A stretch of 64,000 nt of DNA from Dictyophora rubrovolvata (taxonomy: Eukaryota > Basidiomycota > Agaricomycetes > Phallales > Phallaceae). The notes under the pieces are model-generated. The model did not search any database, had not been told where the DNA came from, and worked only from the letters and a program-made list of their open reading frames with translations. The DNA lies in NCBI GenBank assembly GCA_029959195.1, contig CP114125.1, forward strand, positions 1,116,001 through 1,180,000, read 5' to 3'. The position numbers and the translations under genes were made by a program. Within the stretch, counting starts at the first letter, position 1. Every line of letters starts with the position of its first letter. Positions 10,436-26,701 of the stretch are shown here, in pieces.

Positions 10436-11924
10436 ATGTCTGGCAATCCCCACAAGATTATCATTACAAGAGATATCGGCGAAGAAGCCCTCCAAATTCT
10501 AGAGCAAGAGCGTTCTGACAGCAGGGTCTATGTACGTTCCCGCCCGCGAACTTTTGGGGTCCCAGTGCGAGCTGAAACGTTCACATTGTAGCTTCAGATA
10601 TGGTCCGAGCCAGGAGTTGCAGATCGTTCGTGGCTTCTTCATAATGTGAGAGGTGCTAGAGCCCTGCTAGTCACTCTGGCCGATAAAGTGCGTCCTTTGT
10701 GCGTTCACCCCATGTTCGGGTAACATAACACGCACTTTTATCTTCAGGTCGACGAGGAGTTGTTGGAAGCAGGTTAGAGCTCTCACTTGCTGGCTTACCC
10801 CTCCCTTTAAACTTAAATTTGCTTTACTAGCCGGTCCCTCCCTGAAAGTCATCTCAACCATGTCTGTTGGTTATGGTTCGCAGATTCTCCAATAATAAAT
10901 GCTATGAAAAAAAGGCAGCCAAAGTCCAACTTTTGTTGTTTAGATCACATTTCCCTCCCGGCGTTAGCTAAACGAGGTATCATATTGGGTTATACCCCAG
11001 ATGTATTAACCGAAGCTGGTAACCCCCTTTCAATCTTCGTTATGCCCCCGAGTTTAAAGGACTAATTCATCGCTAGTCGCTGATATATGCATCATGCTTG
11101 CACTTATGGCCTCCCGCAATGCTCGAATCGGAATCAATTTGGTACAGAATGGAGAGGTGAGTGGACACCCGGACGTAACAAAACCCATTCTTCACGATTT
11201 AACCAGCCCATTAGTGGCCAAAACTCCCCTGGGGACCTTTCACCTTTTGCGGTCCACAAATATCAGCTACCTCTATATCTTCGTCTCAACCAAGTAAAGT
11301 CGCAGGCTTCCTTGGGTTTGGCCGTATAGCCCAAGCTACTGTTCGCCGTTTGGAAGCTTTTGGTATAAGAAACATAATCTACTCGACATCCAATTCTCCT
11401 TCTTTCGATACCCAGCCAGAACCACAAGTTCTCGATTCCGCCCAGTCTACTCAAATTCCGGTCTCTTTAGCAACTCTAGCAGCATACAGCGATGTAATAT
11501 TCATTCTCGCGCCTCACACTTCGTCGACACATCACATTATTTCCAAACAATTTCTCTCGAAAATGAAATCAACTGCTGTTCTTGTCAATGCGTCCCGTGG
11601 AGCCCTGGTCGATAGTGATGCCCTTGCGACTGCTCTAAGGGAAAATCAAATTTTCGCTGCCGGTCTAGATGTTGTCGAAGGAGAACCTTTTGTGACGGAA
11701 GATCACCCTTTAGTGCGTGAACAGAAGTAAGTACCGGTACGCCATTTGTATCATTCGGCTTGAAGCATTAATGCACCCTTTGAAGCTGCGTCATTATACC
11801 CCATGTTGGCAGTGCCACGATTGAGACTAGAGTTGCAATGGCCACCCTCGCAGCTCGCAATTTGTTACATGGGCTGTTGGATGAACCTTTAGAAGCCGGT
11901 GTAGACCTATCCAAATTTAAATGA
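10436..11924 (+). CDS. GRHPR: Glyoxylate/hydroxypyruvate reductase, D-2-hydroxyacid dehydrogenase family
   Basis: Eight exons join in frame to about 353 residues: 10436-10531, 10598-10687 (or from 10592), 10748-10772, 10831-10875, 10944-11018, 11077-11156, 11215-11726 and 11786-11924. The nucleotide-binding motif is GFLGFGRIAQATVRRL. The catalytic Arg lies in NASRGALVDSDAL, the Glu in LDVVEGEPF and the His in IPHVGSATIETR. The segments LKVISTMSVGYDHI, GYTPDVLTEAVAD and NGEWPKLPWGPFTFCG match the GRHPR subgroup more than phosphoglycerate dehydrogenase. The enzyme would reduce glyoxylate or hydroxypyruvate with NAD(P)H. The start ATG is the first in frame; there is no obvious mitochondrial targeting peptide. 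Exon 7 needs the acceptor just before TGGCC at 11215 to stay in frame. Confidence 0.92.
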
Positions 11925-12138
11925 CTACCTCACATACCCACCTATATCAGTGCTACTGATAATAGTAATCATTGTTTTTACATGATTGTATCGCTACAAA
12001 TTAAATTGTTTCTATAGCTATACAGTTTTTCTTATCATTAACTTATAGTATTGCATACTCCTACATATAGTAAGCGTGTTCCTATAATCTAAAATTCTGT
12101 CTCTGCAAGTGGATTTCTCCGACGGGCTGAGATTCAGC

Positions 12139-15100
12139 CTACATGATGTCGGATCTACATAAAGGGCAACTCGAAGAGTGACTAGTATTGAACCACTATC
12201 AAACAGACAATCAGGACCATAGAGAACCACCAGAGTGTGAAGCACCTGCCTTGTACAAACAACCCGCGTGAAATCTGTTTTTGCAGGTCCTACATGGTTT
12301 CGTAGGCAACGAGCGATCAACGACATGCAGAATACTAGACACATCAATTCTGAACTCCAAAAATAAAATCAGTAACAAAGAAGATCACATACGAGTAACA
12401 GATCGCACACTCCGCCTGACCTTCAAAATGTAGACTGACAGTCTTCTTGAACAATGCTAGCCCATCGACAATACGTCCATTCTAAGTAATTACGCAATAT
12501 GAACTCAACGTCAAAATGAAAAATAGACAGATAACAACATACATGGGCAGTCATGACTTGCTGTACCGTAAACATCCATCTTCGCCACATCTTTTCATTA
12601 ACGCCGACCCTCCGAATAGCTTTCACCTCAACAGTGTGCAATGGATAATCACCAGGAAGTTTTATCCCAACCTCCATCTGCTGTTCGTCAACCAAGAAAG
12701 AAGCTGTTACTTCATTAGTAGCCTGTGCTACTTTGATCTTGAACGTATCATCCGCTAATGGTTCTTCGCCAGCTTTGGCCGCCTGGGTTGAAGGTTTGAC
12801 ATACACGAATTCAGAAGCAATGAGAACAGGAGAGAAGTGGGTAGATGTATATGAGGCAATAGCGGAAGATAATTGACGATCCTTCAAGCTTTCCCACCAA
12901 GCTCTGATTAAGGACGGGACAGTTAGTAAGCCACGATAGTACACGTGTGCGGCCAGCAACTGAAGGCTATAAGGAGCTTCTGCATCGTACACTACGGCAC
13001 AAAAAAAAAGTTAACCACTAAGAAAGGCCGCAGGTCACTAAGAGAACATACTAGAGAGCCAGTGTTCATCTATTGTCCAAGGGTCGAGTTTGAATGTCTT
13101 CCCAGTATAACCCACATTTAGGATGCCAAAAACGCTCGGAAGCAGATATAGTCCAACCAGGTCTAGCTTCCTCATATGATCAACGTAAGCCGATTTGACT
13201 TTTACTGACTAATAGATAAAGAATGGGCTTAAGCACGGCTGAAGGGTTTGAGTCGGCTCTGTTACTTACCGCATCAATGAATGAGTCGAAGCATAACATC
13301 CAAGCTAACAAGAAGCTCAGCGTTTCCCCAGTCTTGATGTTTGTTCCCTCGAGACCGACATTCATTTGCATCATTTCAAGGAGTTCCAGAGGGAGCAAGG
13401 TAGTTGTTGTATCGGTATCTTGCGTTTCCACGGCCGCTTCCAGTACAAGATGCTCAGTTCGTTTACCAGCAGCCTGCTGTAATAAGAAATAAGCCAGTTT
13501 TTGATTGTCTACCGAAGAATCTTGTAAAAGGTGACACATCTAATATAAGTATTAGTAACGAATGTAAAGCAGGAGAAAAGGAGATACCTCACCTTGGATA
13601 AGGTATTTTCATCCACCAAAGATAACGGCAATTCTTGAACGATAGCTAATGCATATTCTTTACAGGTGGAAACGGGAGCACTCTGTGAAAATTCTGCATC
13701 CCTCGGTTAGGAGCAGATACGTATTGAAGAACTCAGAAAAAAAAGAACAAACCAGTCCGTTCTTCAAGTAGATGTCGTATTAAGGGGAAAATTTGCTTCG
13801 ATCTCTCATCCCAAAGCTCTCGGAGATATCTGTTTGATTTTGTAATATCAAGGACTATAACAGTCAATTGCAGAGACCGAGCCAAAAGAACCAGCGATTT
13901 GCTGTCTTTGAAGGAACAGTTCTACATGCGTCAAGCCTAAGTGAGGGTTCTAAGCAACATCGGCTATAAACGAAAGCCTACCTCCAAATTACTTTCAAGC
14001 AGATCCAATATAAATTCCCAATGGGAGCCCTGTACAGTTTGAAGCACAGGGGCCAGGTAATACACGACAAGGGTAACACCAGATTCAACGGCCTCGTCGA
14101 TGTCCTCGTCAGAGCTGAACCAACTCTGTAGTGTTTGCATAGCATAAATTGCTCTCTGATGCGGTAAGAAGATTGCATCAGTGTCAGGATGAGGAGCTAC
14201 AGCTGTTAAACTGTGTAGGAGTCGGAGACCATGGGTATTAGCCTTGGACGGCGAGATACTAGAAAGCTTGCTTGCAAGCTCATTCCGATACCTGTCTAGT
14301 CTGCCACATTCAGGAGCGAACTCAGAAACAGCTCGAGAGATTACCAAGCTCGTTCGTGGGGCTATAAAGAAGCGCTTAGACTTAGACTATCAATAAAATG
14401 AACTTGCCGGACCTTGTGGCTCTATTTGACGAGCTAAGTCGATCCATTTATCCGCGGCTGTCGTGTCTGCATTGGGCAGAATATGCTGAAGGACTTTGTA
14501 AAGTACGGAGGTTTCACGGAAGGAATCCCCTTTCAGCGACTGTTTGAATAACGAAGAAGTGAGTTGGCCAATGGACCCAAGTCCGTCGGAGGCAGTCGCT
14601 CCAGAAAGAGCATTCACAACGTTGGTATGCCACGATGAGGATTCGTTAGCTGAGGCGAGAACGTACGCCGCAATCCGCTGGCTGGCTTCCACGACTTCCT
14701 TCAAATCCGCCGTCGTTATTCGTTCTTTTGAGAAAACCGGATGCGTGATATGTGGTACCTGTAGAGCTTCGGCAGCGAAGTTAGCCAATACGAAGATGTG
14801 TTGCAAGGTCCATATATTTGCACGAGCAAGCTGGCGATCTCTCAACAATGCGTGAACCAATGCTTTCACCGCTCTGCCGTAAGACGAGAATCCAGAGTAA
14901 TCATAATCAGCAGGTGACCTTGTGGATACTTCCGCTTCCGAGCAGGAGGCGAAGAAATTCAAAACAGAAAGAGATTCATCAATCGGATTGGAGGGTGTAC
15001 TTGGCAGTAAGTTGGCAAACTCGTCCTCCGTCAGCAGTATATCTGGTAGACCAGTTGCAGTTGCACTAGGAGCCAGAAATGTCAGTGAATCGAGTATACT

Positions 15101-18100
15101 GGCCGGCCTATGGAATATCTTGTTACTGCAAGAAAAATAAAATAAGGAATTACAAACTGAGGTCTGCTACGAATATCCGTAATCAAAGATTTCAAAGCGT
15201 TTTTAGTATTCTGTAAAACAATACTCCGCGTGGGTTCGTCTGCGCGAGTTTGCCAGGTCCTCCATAACCGTCTTGACAAGTCCACGATATCTTCTTGTTC
15301 ATGAAAGTCGCTGCTCTCGGGTAAAACAAAGCCGACGATGAAGAGGTGAGGTAATGTATCCTCCAGAATGGTTGCAGGCAGGTTATCCATAGGCAAAACA
15401 TCTTCTAATGCGAGAAGCAACTTTAGGGATGAAATCAATATCTCAATTGAGGGAGTTGATCCCTCGATCATTGGTCGAAGCTGGTAATCGAGAGCAATTA
15501 CTGTGCCCGATATCAACTCACGAACGGTATTCACAGCGACGAAAGGTTCTGACAAGTTTTTTTATCAAAGAACGGTAATTTATCGTGTCAAAATAACCTA
15601 CTTGGGTGGAGTAACAAATCGACAATCAGGTCTAACGATTTCTGATCCCCTGTGAGGGCCTCATCCATTAATTGATTGGTCAAAATTGACAGCTGTTGTT
15701 CATCCGGTTCACATAGGACTTGTAATATTGTCCGGTTGGAATGAACGAATGTACCGAGAAGCCTTGTCTTCGTTTCAAAAGTGAGAAAGGGGGAGGAATC
15801 CAAAGTTTGGAGTACATTAGCCCAAACGGCGTTTCTTTGCTTTGAATTGACATGCTTCAAATACGCCAGAATAAGGAAAGGTTGAGAGACAAATGTTACT
15901 GGCCATATCTCCAATAAATTGCTGAAGCTCTATGAAAACGTGCGTAGATGAATATAAATGTTTGTAATCACTGTTTGGTTATGAAAAGACCGAACCTCAA
16001 CAAAGTTTTCATTTGTTCCCAAAATGTCCCCAAAATGTTCTAGGAGCAATTGTAACAGTTTTCCATGTCCATTAATTATAGAATCTTCTCTGTTCCTGGA
16101 ATCATCTTTTCGAATGGTATCATTCCATTCAGAGATAGTGTTGATTGAAATATCAACGACAAAGTTCTGAATATTTGCTGCACTTATTGGTGTCGCATTA
16201 CTATGGCGATGCAGCGCGGCAATGAATGAAAGTGCATGATTCAATACTTGTTCTTCAACGACTTTGAAATCATGCTGTGAATGGTCCAAAATACGTGGCC
16301 ATGCCTTGTATAAAAGATCTATGAATTCATCAATTAATATCCATGAAGTGAACGAAGGAAAACATACCTTTGGAAATTGTATCTAACTTCTGTAAAGTAT
16401 TAGCTAGTAATTGACCAGCAAATTCTGCGTGGACGTGTAGACCGTTCCATAATTCCGACATAAACCGTTGGAATTGCTGATCTACTATTTTCTCTGCAAT
16501 TGCCTCCCTGATCTGTTGAGCGTCATTATCTTTGCTTTCATCAGAAGACCCTTTGTGGTGGGAACCCTTAATTAACTTCCCAACCACCCAAAGAAGACAT
16601 TCGGACCACGCTTCTATGAAAGCATGTGTAGCCTTCACTTTTTCAGAAGACAACGTGCCCAACGCCCGGCCATCGACAGCAGACCATAAACTTTCAAAGA
16701 AACCGGATAAACCATCAATCGTAAAGGGAAGAATCTAGACATTTTTGTAAACGGGGCATATGGCATAACTGTGTGTAACAGCATACTTCAGGAGGGATAG
16801 TTGAAAGAATAACCAATATGGCTGAATAGCCTTCGATGGGGGAGCCATTACACCCTAGACTTAGAAATGATTGAAACTCGACGAATGATATGGGATTATC
16901 GTCTTCTGTCAAATTTTCTTGATCCACTTCATTATTAGGGTTTTCGGAAGATATACTTTGTTCAAGCTCATACTTCCTACCTAACCTCCAGGCGCCCTCA
17001 ATCTCTGGAATGCAATATTAGCCATTCCATGCCATAAGTGCAGATAATTAGAAACAAACTTGTTAGATAAACCAGTAAAGGTCGCCACATTGCGGTTCTA
17101 ACTAGAGGGTCTGGTTCTACGAAAGCGGTGCGTAAGATAGCGCAAGATATAAGCTTTAGAATGTCTTCATTCGGAATAGCAAGTTGAAGATCGGGCTTGC
17201 TGATCCAACCGAGGAAACGCGAAGGGGTAGGTTCAGTGAACAGACTGTTTACTACTCCCCACCCAGCACGGCGAACTGCGGGTTGACCCGCTCCAAATTG
17301 CGATGAGTTATTTTCATCCTGTTTGAAAAGATATGGTGCGTGGTCACGATGATACAGGATCGTCCAAAAAGAAGGAGACGAAAACAGCGGTAGCAATATA
17401 TTATTCAAGAGGGGGGAAGGTTGGCTTGAACCTATATAACGTTACGTCAGTTTTTCTATGGGAATTGAAGAACGTGTGGGCTATACTCACTAAGAACCCA
17501 ACTGAGGGCGTTCAAAGCGCATACTCTAATTCGAGCGTTGCGATCTTCGAGTGACTCTGACCCCTCTTCGCTCCTGATGGTAGACTCAACGGTGGCTTTT
17601 GGTGCTGCTCCTTTCGAATGAATTTGGTTTTCTCGGGAAATAACTGGAGCTATGTTGACAGGTGATGGATGAAGTGCAAGGTATGTGGCAGCGGGATCCA
17701 TTATGCCGGTTATTAAAAAGGGTAATAGATCGCTGGCTACTCGCGAAACATCCAGACTGATGTACGATTTGTCATAAATTTCGTCAACACTCCTCGGTGG
17801 GGTCTCCAATTGAATAGTTGAAGTCCAGCTTCTCTGAGCTGTTATAGCGACTGATTTATCTACATCCCAACGGCTCAAGCACCAGCACCCAAGGATGCGT
17901 GTTATATCTGATTCTGAACCTCTATAATCCATAAACTCAATGATCTCTTTCTTTGTCTGGGAAAATTCAACCAGAAGTGCTTGTAAGGTGGCAGTGATAT
18001 GTCGTACCCTCCTCGAGGAATGAAAGGTAAGAGCAGGATATCGGTATAGCTAAGTTCACGAATAAGAAGGAAAGCTGTGAATATGAGAAGGGAATAGCAT

Positions 18101-18504
18101 ACCCAGACAGGTAACATATTGGCTAGAGCAAGACACTTTATGTTGCCCTCAAAATCATCCTGTTCATTCTGAGCTTCCTGAACCCATTTCTCCAGTTCTT
18201 CCAAAGCTCTCAATTTGGTAATCGCATCTTTCTTGCCTAACTTTCTCAGAATGACGGTAAGGTCTGGAGGTAATAGTGAGTCTATATTGTCTAATGGATC
18301 GGTTTCATGAGCCGTTGGTTTTAACTTCGAAGGAGGAATGTAGGATTTTTTGGGAGGAGGCGCAAGACCCTTCTTGACTTGCTTTTTCGTCGGTTTGCTT
18401 TTGATTGATTGTTGTGACTCTGGTGGCTCCTCGCCCTCTACCGCTTTTCGTGCATGCTTCTTTCGTGTTGCAGACGTTGCAGATGATTTGGAGGGCTTGG
18501 GCAT
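12139..18504 (-). CDS. LTN1: Listerin, RING E3 ubiquitin ligase of ribosome quality control
   Basis: Eighteen exons join in frame to about 1814 residues, the usual listerin length. The N-terminus has the basic Lys-rich leader then LPPDLTVILRKLGKKD and KLRALEELEKW, the conserved listerin N-domain. A long helical-repeat body follows. The C-terminus carries the RWD-like region and a RING: ECAICYS, then KPCRTCKNRFHAGCLYKWF and SCPLCRSDIM. Listerin binds stalled 60S subunits and ubiquitinates the nascent chain. Exon bounds: 18504-18103, 18049-17491, 17431-17060, 17004-16787, 16734-16368, 16318-15996, 15929-15602, 15548-15158, 15125-14413 (or 14404), 14361-13982, 13921-13753, 13693-13593, 13539-13270, 13208-13052, 12991-12543, 12481-12393, 12349-12250, 12195-12139. 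The last intron (12249-12196) needs a GC donor. It is head-to-head with CTP synthase. Confidence 0.93.
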
Positions 18505-18665
18505 AAAGATTTGACCTCTGACGTAAGCCTTTCTCCGTCATGCCGAACGCTTCGGCTTGCAGGCAAGGTACACTTGGGCGAGCTCCGACAAGCTCTTTTT
18601 TATTTTCATTGCTCGACATTTTGTTCCTTTGTTCCTTTTTGTTCTTATTTTCATATTTTTCAATC
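18505..18665. promoter_or_regulatory. Shared divergent promoter, LTN1 / CTP synthase
   Basis: The two start codons lie 161 bases apart on opposite strands. The stretch goes from a mixed-sequence half next to LTN1 to a T-rich half (near 18596-18660) just before the CTP synthase ATG, a common feature of fungal core promoters. Function is inferred from position. Confidence 0.6.
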
Positions 18666-21389
<2,724 letters not shown>

Positions 21390-21609
21390 GATTGTTTTTT
21401 CTTTCATAAATTCACTTAGAAGGGATATGGAGACAGTCGGATATCATGTATTTACAATATAAATTTAATGCGCATTGAAAGTTCATCATCGATGTTACCT
21501 CGGCTTGCCGGCTCCAAGCCGCAACATAAATGTGTGTCACGTAATTTTTTTTTCTCGGCCGCTGCCAGTACTTGGCCAGGACGCACCCAAAAAAATCAAT
21601 ATTCTCCCT

Positions 21610-24443
21610 ATGTCAAATTCCGTCAAAGTATATACTATCAACGGAGCAGCATCTGGCTCAACAACATCCCTTCCTGACTGGCTCGTCCGGAAACGCGCCG
21701 CCAAAGGAAAAGGCAAAAGAGCCATACGAGAACATGTCGAAGGGACGATTGATCTAATTCAGCATTTCGAGTTTCCTGAAGCTAGTAATAGAATTAGAAC
21801 AACGAGGGATGGGCATTATGCGATTGCTACTGGAGTTTATAAACCTCAGATGAGAGTCTGGGATTTGGATCAGCTAACCTTGAAATTTGAACGGCATTCG
21901 GATGTTGAAAATGTTGATTTTTTGGTGAGTTCTTTTCTTCTCGTACAATCTTTTCTTTGCTTTTTTTTTCTATGGGGGTCATTGTATGTTTATTAAGCAC
22001 AGATTGGGAAATTAGATTTTATCTAACGACTGGACGAAAACCGTCCATCTTCAAACGGACAGAACGATTGAACTGCACACACAAGGCGGATTCCATTATC
22101 GTACGCGTATACCATGTTTCGGTCGTAATTTAGGGTATCACTTCCCATCATGCGATCTCATCATATCAGCCAGTGGTCCAGAAGTGTACCGACTCAACCT
22201 CGACCAAGGCAGATTCATGGTTCCTCTCGACATGCGCGCCAGCGGTGGTAGCGGTAGCGAGAGCGTAGATGCAGACACCATCACAGGTGTCAACGCCGTC
22301 GACATCAACTCCGCACACCAGCTTTTTGCGTTCGCAATAGACGGAAATGGGACCGTTCAATTCTGGGATCCAAGATCCCGTTCGCGTGTTGGCATTTTGA
22401 CGTTACCTGCGCATGGTCTTTTACCGGTAGCGTCAAGGAATGAAGACTTATCGGGGCTGTCGTTGTCTGTTACCGCTATAGCTTCTCGATCGGATGGGCT
22501 GTCATACGCTATCGGGACGTCAACGGGTCATACGCTGCTTTATGATATACGGTCACGCAGACATTATGCAATGAAGGATCAAGGCTATGGTTTACCTGTC
22601 AAATGCTTGGAGTGGGTCGAAGGTGGAAGTCGTGTTGCGGGTGATGGTATGGTTATAAGTGCCGACAAAAAGGTCATCAAAATTTGGGACCGCAATTCCG
22701 TACGTTTTAATCTTCTTTATTTCCATTTTCGAGAATCTAGAATCAACAACAAATTTTCAAGCCTAGTGCCAATTTCGCCTCAATAACGCCTTCTAACGAT
22801 ATCAACCACTTGCATCAAGTTCCCGGGTCAGGTCTTATCATGTTAGCCAATGAGGGTATACAAATGAACGCGTATTATATACCGCAGTTAGGTCCAGCGC
22901 CGAAATGGTGTAGCTTCTTGGATAACATCACTGAAGAGATGGAAGACCAAACTGGCCGGAGCTTATATGAAGACTACAAATTCGTCGAACGTTCTGAATT
23001 ATCCAAGTGCGTTGCTCTTGTTTTGTCTTTCATTCTCAGCGCGTTACGGCTTAACTAACCAACTCTTTGTCGCAGATTGGGTTTAGACCACCTGATAGGC
23101 ACACCCGCTCTCAAACCATACATGCACGGCTACTTCCTCTCCCTCAAGTTATACGACACAGCACGTGTTATAGCCAATCCATATATTCACGAAGAACACC
23201 GACAAAAAATAATTAAACGAAAACTGGAGAAACAAGCCGAGACGCGTATACGATCTAGGAAAGGCGTACAGGCTGGTGCGGCAGCGCCGCCCAAGGTGAA
23301 CAAACTGCTCGCTGAAAAGTTACGCCGTGAGACGGAGAAGGAGCTTAAACGTGAAGAAAGGAAGAAGCGAAAGAGAGATACAGCGGAGGAAGGCGGCGAA
23401 CTATCAGTGGTAAAGGCCAAGGCAGAGATCGGGTCGGTGACCGCGAAACAGCCCGCTAGTCTCTTGACGGATGAGCGGTTCAAGGCTCTATTCGAGGATC
23501 CTGAGTTTGAGGTTGATACACAATCGAGGGAATACAGTCTTCTGAATCCCTCTACGACTGACCTGGTAAGCTCATTAAGTTTCTCGGGAGATCCTTTTTT
23601 TTCTTATGTGTATGCGTTTCTGAAAATAGAAATGGAGGAGGACGACCGTTGAAGAAGAGGAAGATGAGAGCGAGAAGGAGTCATCTGATGAGAATGATGA
23701 TTTGCAAAATAACAGCAGTGAAGAAGGAACTTCTAAGCTATCAGAATCAGATGATGAGGACACGGATAGTAGCGAAGCTGGCGGTAAAGTCCCTAATCTG
23801 ATTTTGATTTTGATAGGCTGATAATTAATACGATATTGACTGGACAGATCTACATGAATTCAACCCTCGAGCGCGTGGACAAGCACAAACTCTTGCTAAT
23901 GAGAAATCAAAACCTAATCGCGCACGTGCTGGAGCTGGGGTAAAACTCGTTCCGTTGGTTCCGCAGACAGCAATGACGACGAGTTCAGGGCCGGCCTCTA
24001 CTAATGCTAGGTCATTTAGAGAGGCTAGTTTCGGCGAGCGACGACGGAGACCATCGGCCATGCCTGGAGGAGTCAGAACGGGAAATTCAGAAATCCACGG
24101 CAGCAACACCAATAATTTGAGCGAAGAGGGCGTTATGGAGATGACGTGGATTCCTAGCGCGACTAGCGGCGAGAGTGAGAGTACAATTGCGTATGGGGAC
24201 GGCCAAGGCCGTGGTGGTGGTCGCAGTCGTAGCGGACCCGGTGGCGTTGGTGGTGGAGGTCAAAAAGCCAAGAAGTCGAAAGTGAGAGGGATTGAGACTT
24301 TTGGTGCAGGGATGGAGAAGGGTAGACTTCCAAGTGAGGAAGAGGATACGGGGAGACTTGATCAAGCCAGTCGGTTTGGGAGGACCAAGCGCCGTTCCGG
24401 CGTCCGAAGTGGGAGCAGGAATGTTTTCCGGCAATTATCTTAA
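21610..24443 (+). CDS. ENP2: Ribosome biogenesis WD40 protein Enp2/NOL10
   Basis: Six exons, 21610-21924, 22016-22699, 22762-23006, 23076-23565, 23630-23783 and 23848-24443, join to about 827 residues. The N-terminal WD-repeat propeller includes QMRVWDLDQLTLKFERH, LSNDWTKTVHLQ and VQFWDPRSRSRVG. The conserved middle part has LGLDHLIGTPALKPYMHGYF and the NUC153-type LLTDERFKALFEDPEFEVD. The tail is charged, with an acidic Ser/Glu run, and ends Gly/Arg-rich and basic. Enp2/NOL10 is a nucleolar component of the small-subunit processome needed for early 18S rRNA maturation. The upstream in-frame codons from 21475 lack the conserved residues, so the ATG before SNSVKVYTINGAASG is chosen. Confidence 0.93.
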
Positions 24444-25473
24444 AAAGACGGTAGGGATACATCTACAATTCACAATACAGTAATAAGCAGGCTAAAACGC
24501 TCTTTCCTTTTCGCTCCATTCAAACATAATAATACTCTGTTCCCCGTCTGCTCATTTCAATTGAGGAAAGAACCTTCGGAACTGCATCATGTTTATATCT
24601 CTTTTGCCTCTTTGTTTGAGAGTTTTTGGGACCCGCATACACGGTCACGGTCAAAAATGACATTTCTCTTCTACTAGTTTACCTGACAATTTCTACCTTC
24701 CTCTCCTTACATCCATCCAATGTACTCCCAGTCATTCCATACTACTCCCTATTCCTCCCCTACTAGGTTCGCTGGATCATTCTTCGAAAATCTAAGTCTA
24801 AGCTAAGCGGCGAGAGAAATGGCTTTTTTGCAATTACTGACTTTTCCTGCTTAGTCCGGTGGGGAAAAGTAACGACGCCACGCTACTTCGTCTTTTCACT
24901 AGCTAGTAAATCCTAGTATTACTTTTGTTGGAATGTTTGGCTATTATGATGAGCTTTGTTTCCTCTGTTTTTCAAACTTTTAAATGCCAATACTAAACGA
25001 CTTGGAAGGAGCCATTTTGGAGAGTATTATTATATGTAATAGCTATAGCCCTTCAACAATACTAGCTCAACAAAGAATTTTGTTTTAGAAAAAAAAAGGG
25101 TACACACATGCAAGAAATACGGTCAAGTTTGTGTTTATTCGACAACCATGAATCATATATAACGCAAGACCATAGCTTGGAGGCGATGCTTTTAAGATGA
25201 CAGTATTACTAGTAAGTGTGTCTGCGATCTGTCCTGTAATTGATATATTAAATAATTAGATCTCCAATTCTGATACCGCAGTATGGCGTTACAGTATGAT
25301 GATAGGCCATGTTACAGTATTTTTCCCAAGAGATAAACATCTAAATAGCCTACTGTCCCGACGCAGCCCATCATGAACCGACAGACAGTATCACAGCAAA
25401 CTGCGCACCGAGCTACATATTTATGAACAGTTCGAGCTCAAAACACTTATGAAATTTCTTTCCCTCCCCCAAA
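24444..25473. other. Intergenic gap, no gene seen
   Basis: About 1 kb of AT-rich sequence with poly-T and poly-A runs. No frame above chance, no repeat recognised elsewhere in the window and no tRNA-like fold were seen. The right end should hold the promoter of the secreted-protein gene. Confidence 0.5.
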
Positions 25474-26389
25474 ATGAAGAAGACGATTCTCTTTCTAGCC
25501 AGCAAGGCCGTCATAATCGCAGCGATGTTAAATCCTTCTAATACTATCAACCCATTTCCCATTCCATTTTCTTCCACATTTCAAGAACCAATCCCTCCGT
25601 TGATACAAAATGAATTTACAGCCAATTATATGCAGGTGTGTAGTATACATAAAAGCTGGTAATAAAATATCCCTACTTAAATATGTCTCTTCCAGCTCAA
25701 ATACGATGATACTGGTATAAACCATCCAGTCACAGGATTTGTGAGTACTAATCCAGACCCTAAAAATCCAGATTGCTTTGAATCAACTCACGAATATATT
25801 ATAGGCTTTTTATTCTCCATCGGCAAAAAAAATCAGACTGGATGGTACAGACGGAACAATCTTCAATTCTATATTTGATTTCAATAACATCACTGCGAAT
25901 GGTGAAGTGAGCAACCGTCAGCTCACTTTTATAGATGGGGTAAAATCATCTCAAACTACGTGCTTTTCCGAATTGTAAGCATATTTTTTTCTTATTTCTC
26001 ATACCTACTCGTGATGTCAGCGTCGTACCTGCCGAACCTTTGTTCACCTCGGACATGCTAAATACCACGGGTGCCGTCTTCATCGGCATTCAAGAAGATG
26101 CACTATACGGTCCCTTGAATGCTTGGCAGTTCATGGTAAGCCGTTCTTATTTTCTTTCCTTTGTGCACATCCATTTATATGGAACACCGTAAATACCAAA
26201 TACTTTTAGTTCCCCGTAGCGCCCCCGCAAATTTCCGCATTAGTAACAGCATTCGTCGATGGTAACAACACACTCGTCCGATACGATTTCTCTGTTCCCG
26301 GACCTTTGCGAACATTCGCCACAACTCGTTTCTTCAACATCGTCATAAGACCTATCAATCCGATTGTCTTTCAATCCGACTGTCAGTAA
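25474..26389 (+). CDS. Small predicted secreted protein, unknown function
   Basis: Five exons, 25474-25635, 25696-25740, 25805-25974, 26021-26135 and 26210-26389, keep frame and give about 223 residues. The start (MKKTILFLASKAVIIAAML) is a plausible signal peptide. The mature part has N-glycosylation sequons (NIT, NNTL and NTT in context) and only two late cysteines (TTCFSE and SDCQ at the end). It has beta-rich hydrophobic segments such as GAVFIGIQEDALYGPLNAWQF. I do not recognise the family. Clean in-phase introns with good splice sites argue that it is real. Small secreted proteins of this sort are common and fast-evolving in agaricomycetes. Confidence 0.65.
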
Positions 26390-26701
26390 TTTAAGAGCTA
26401 TATTCAGCGCATCGGCGTAGTAGATACACAAAGGTATCTTCTTTTTGGTTTCAATTTTCCTTTGTCCATTCCAACATGCAGTGTCTAGATACCATGTGCA
26501 GTTGAAATTACGATGTAATATATGTTTTGCTTTTATAACCCACTTATATGCATCGAGAAAAATCCCCACCTCACCCGCCATTCTGCTTGTTTTTCGAAAA
26601 AAGAGGCAATATCAACTTTCTTTGTTTTTGGACACTCACTTCTTTTATCTTTTATCCAAATCCTTCTATTATCTTTCTTCTCTTTCCAAACTACTATCGG
26701 A
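26390..26701. other. Intergenic, promoter of the BTB-like gene
   Basis: About 312 bases, with a T-rich and pyrimidine-rich stretch just before the ATG at 26702. Overlapping short frames here are not supported. Confidence 0.4.

Noticed and set aside
12018-12347. Minus-strand frame of 109 codons at the 3' end of LTN1
   Set aside because: It is an alternative frame across the RING exons and last intron; the listerin RING is only obtained in the spliced frame.
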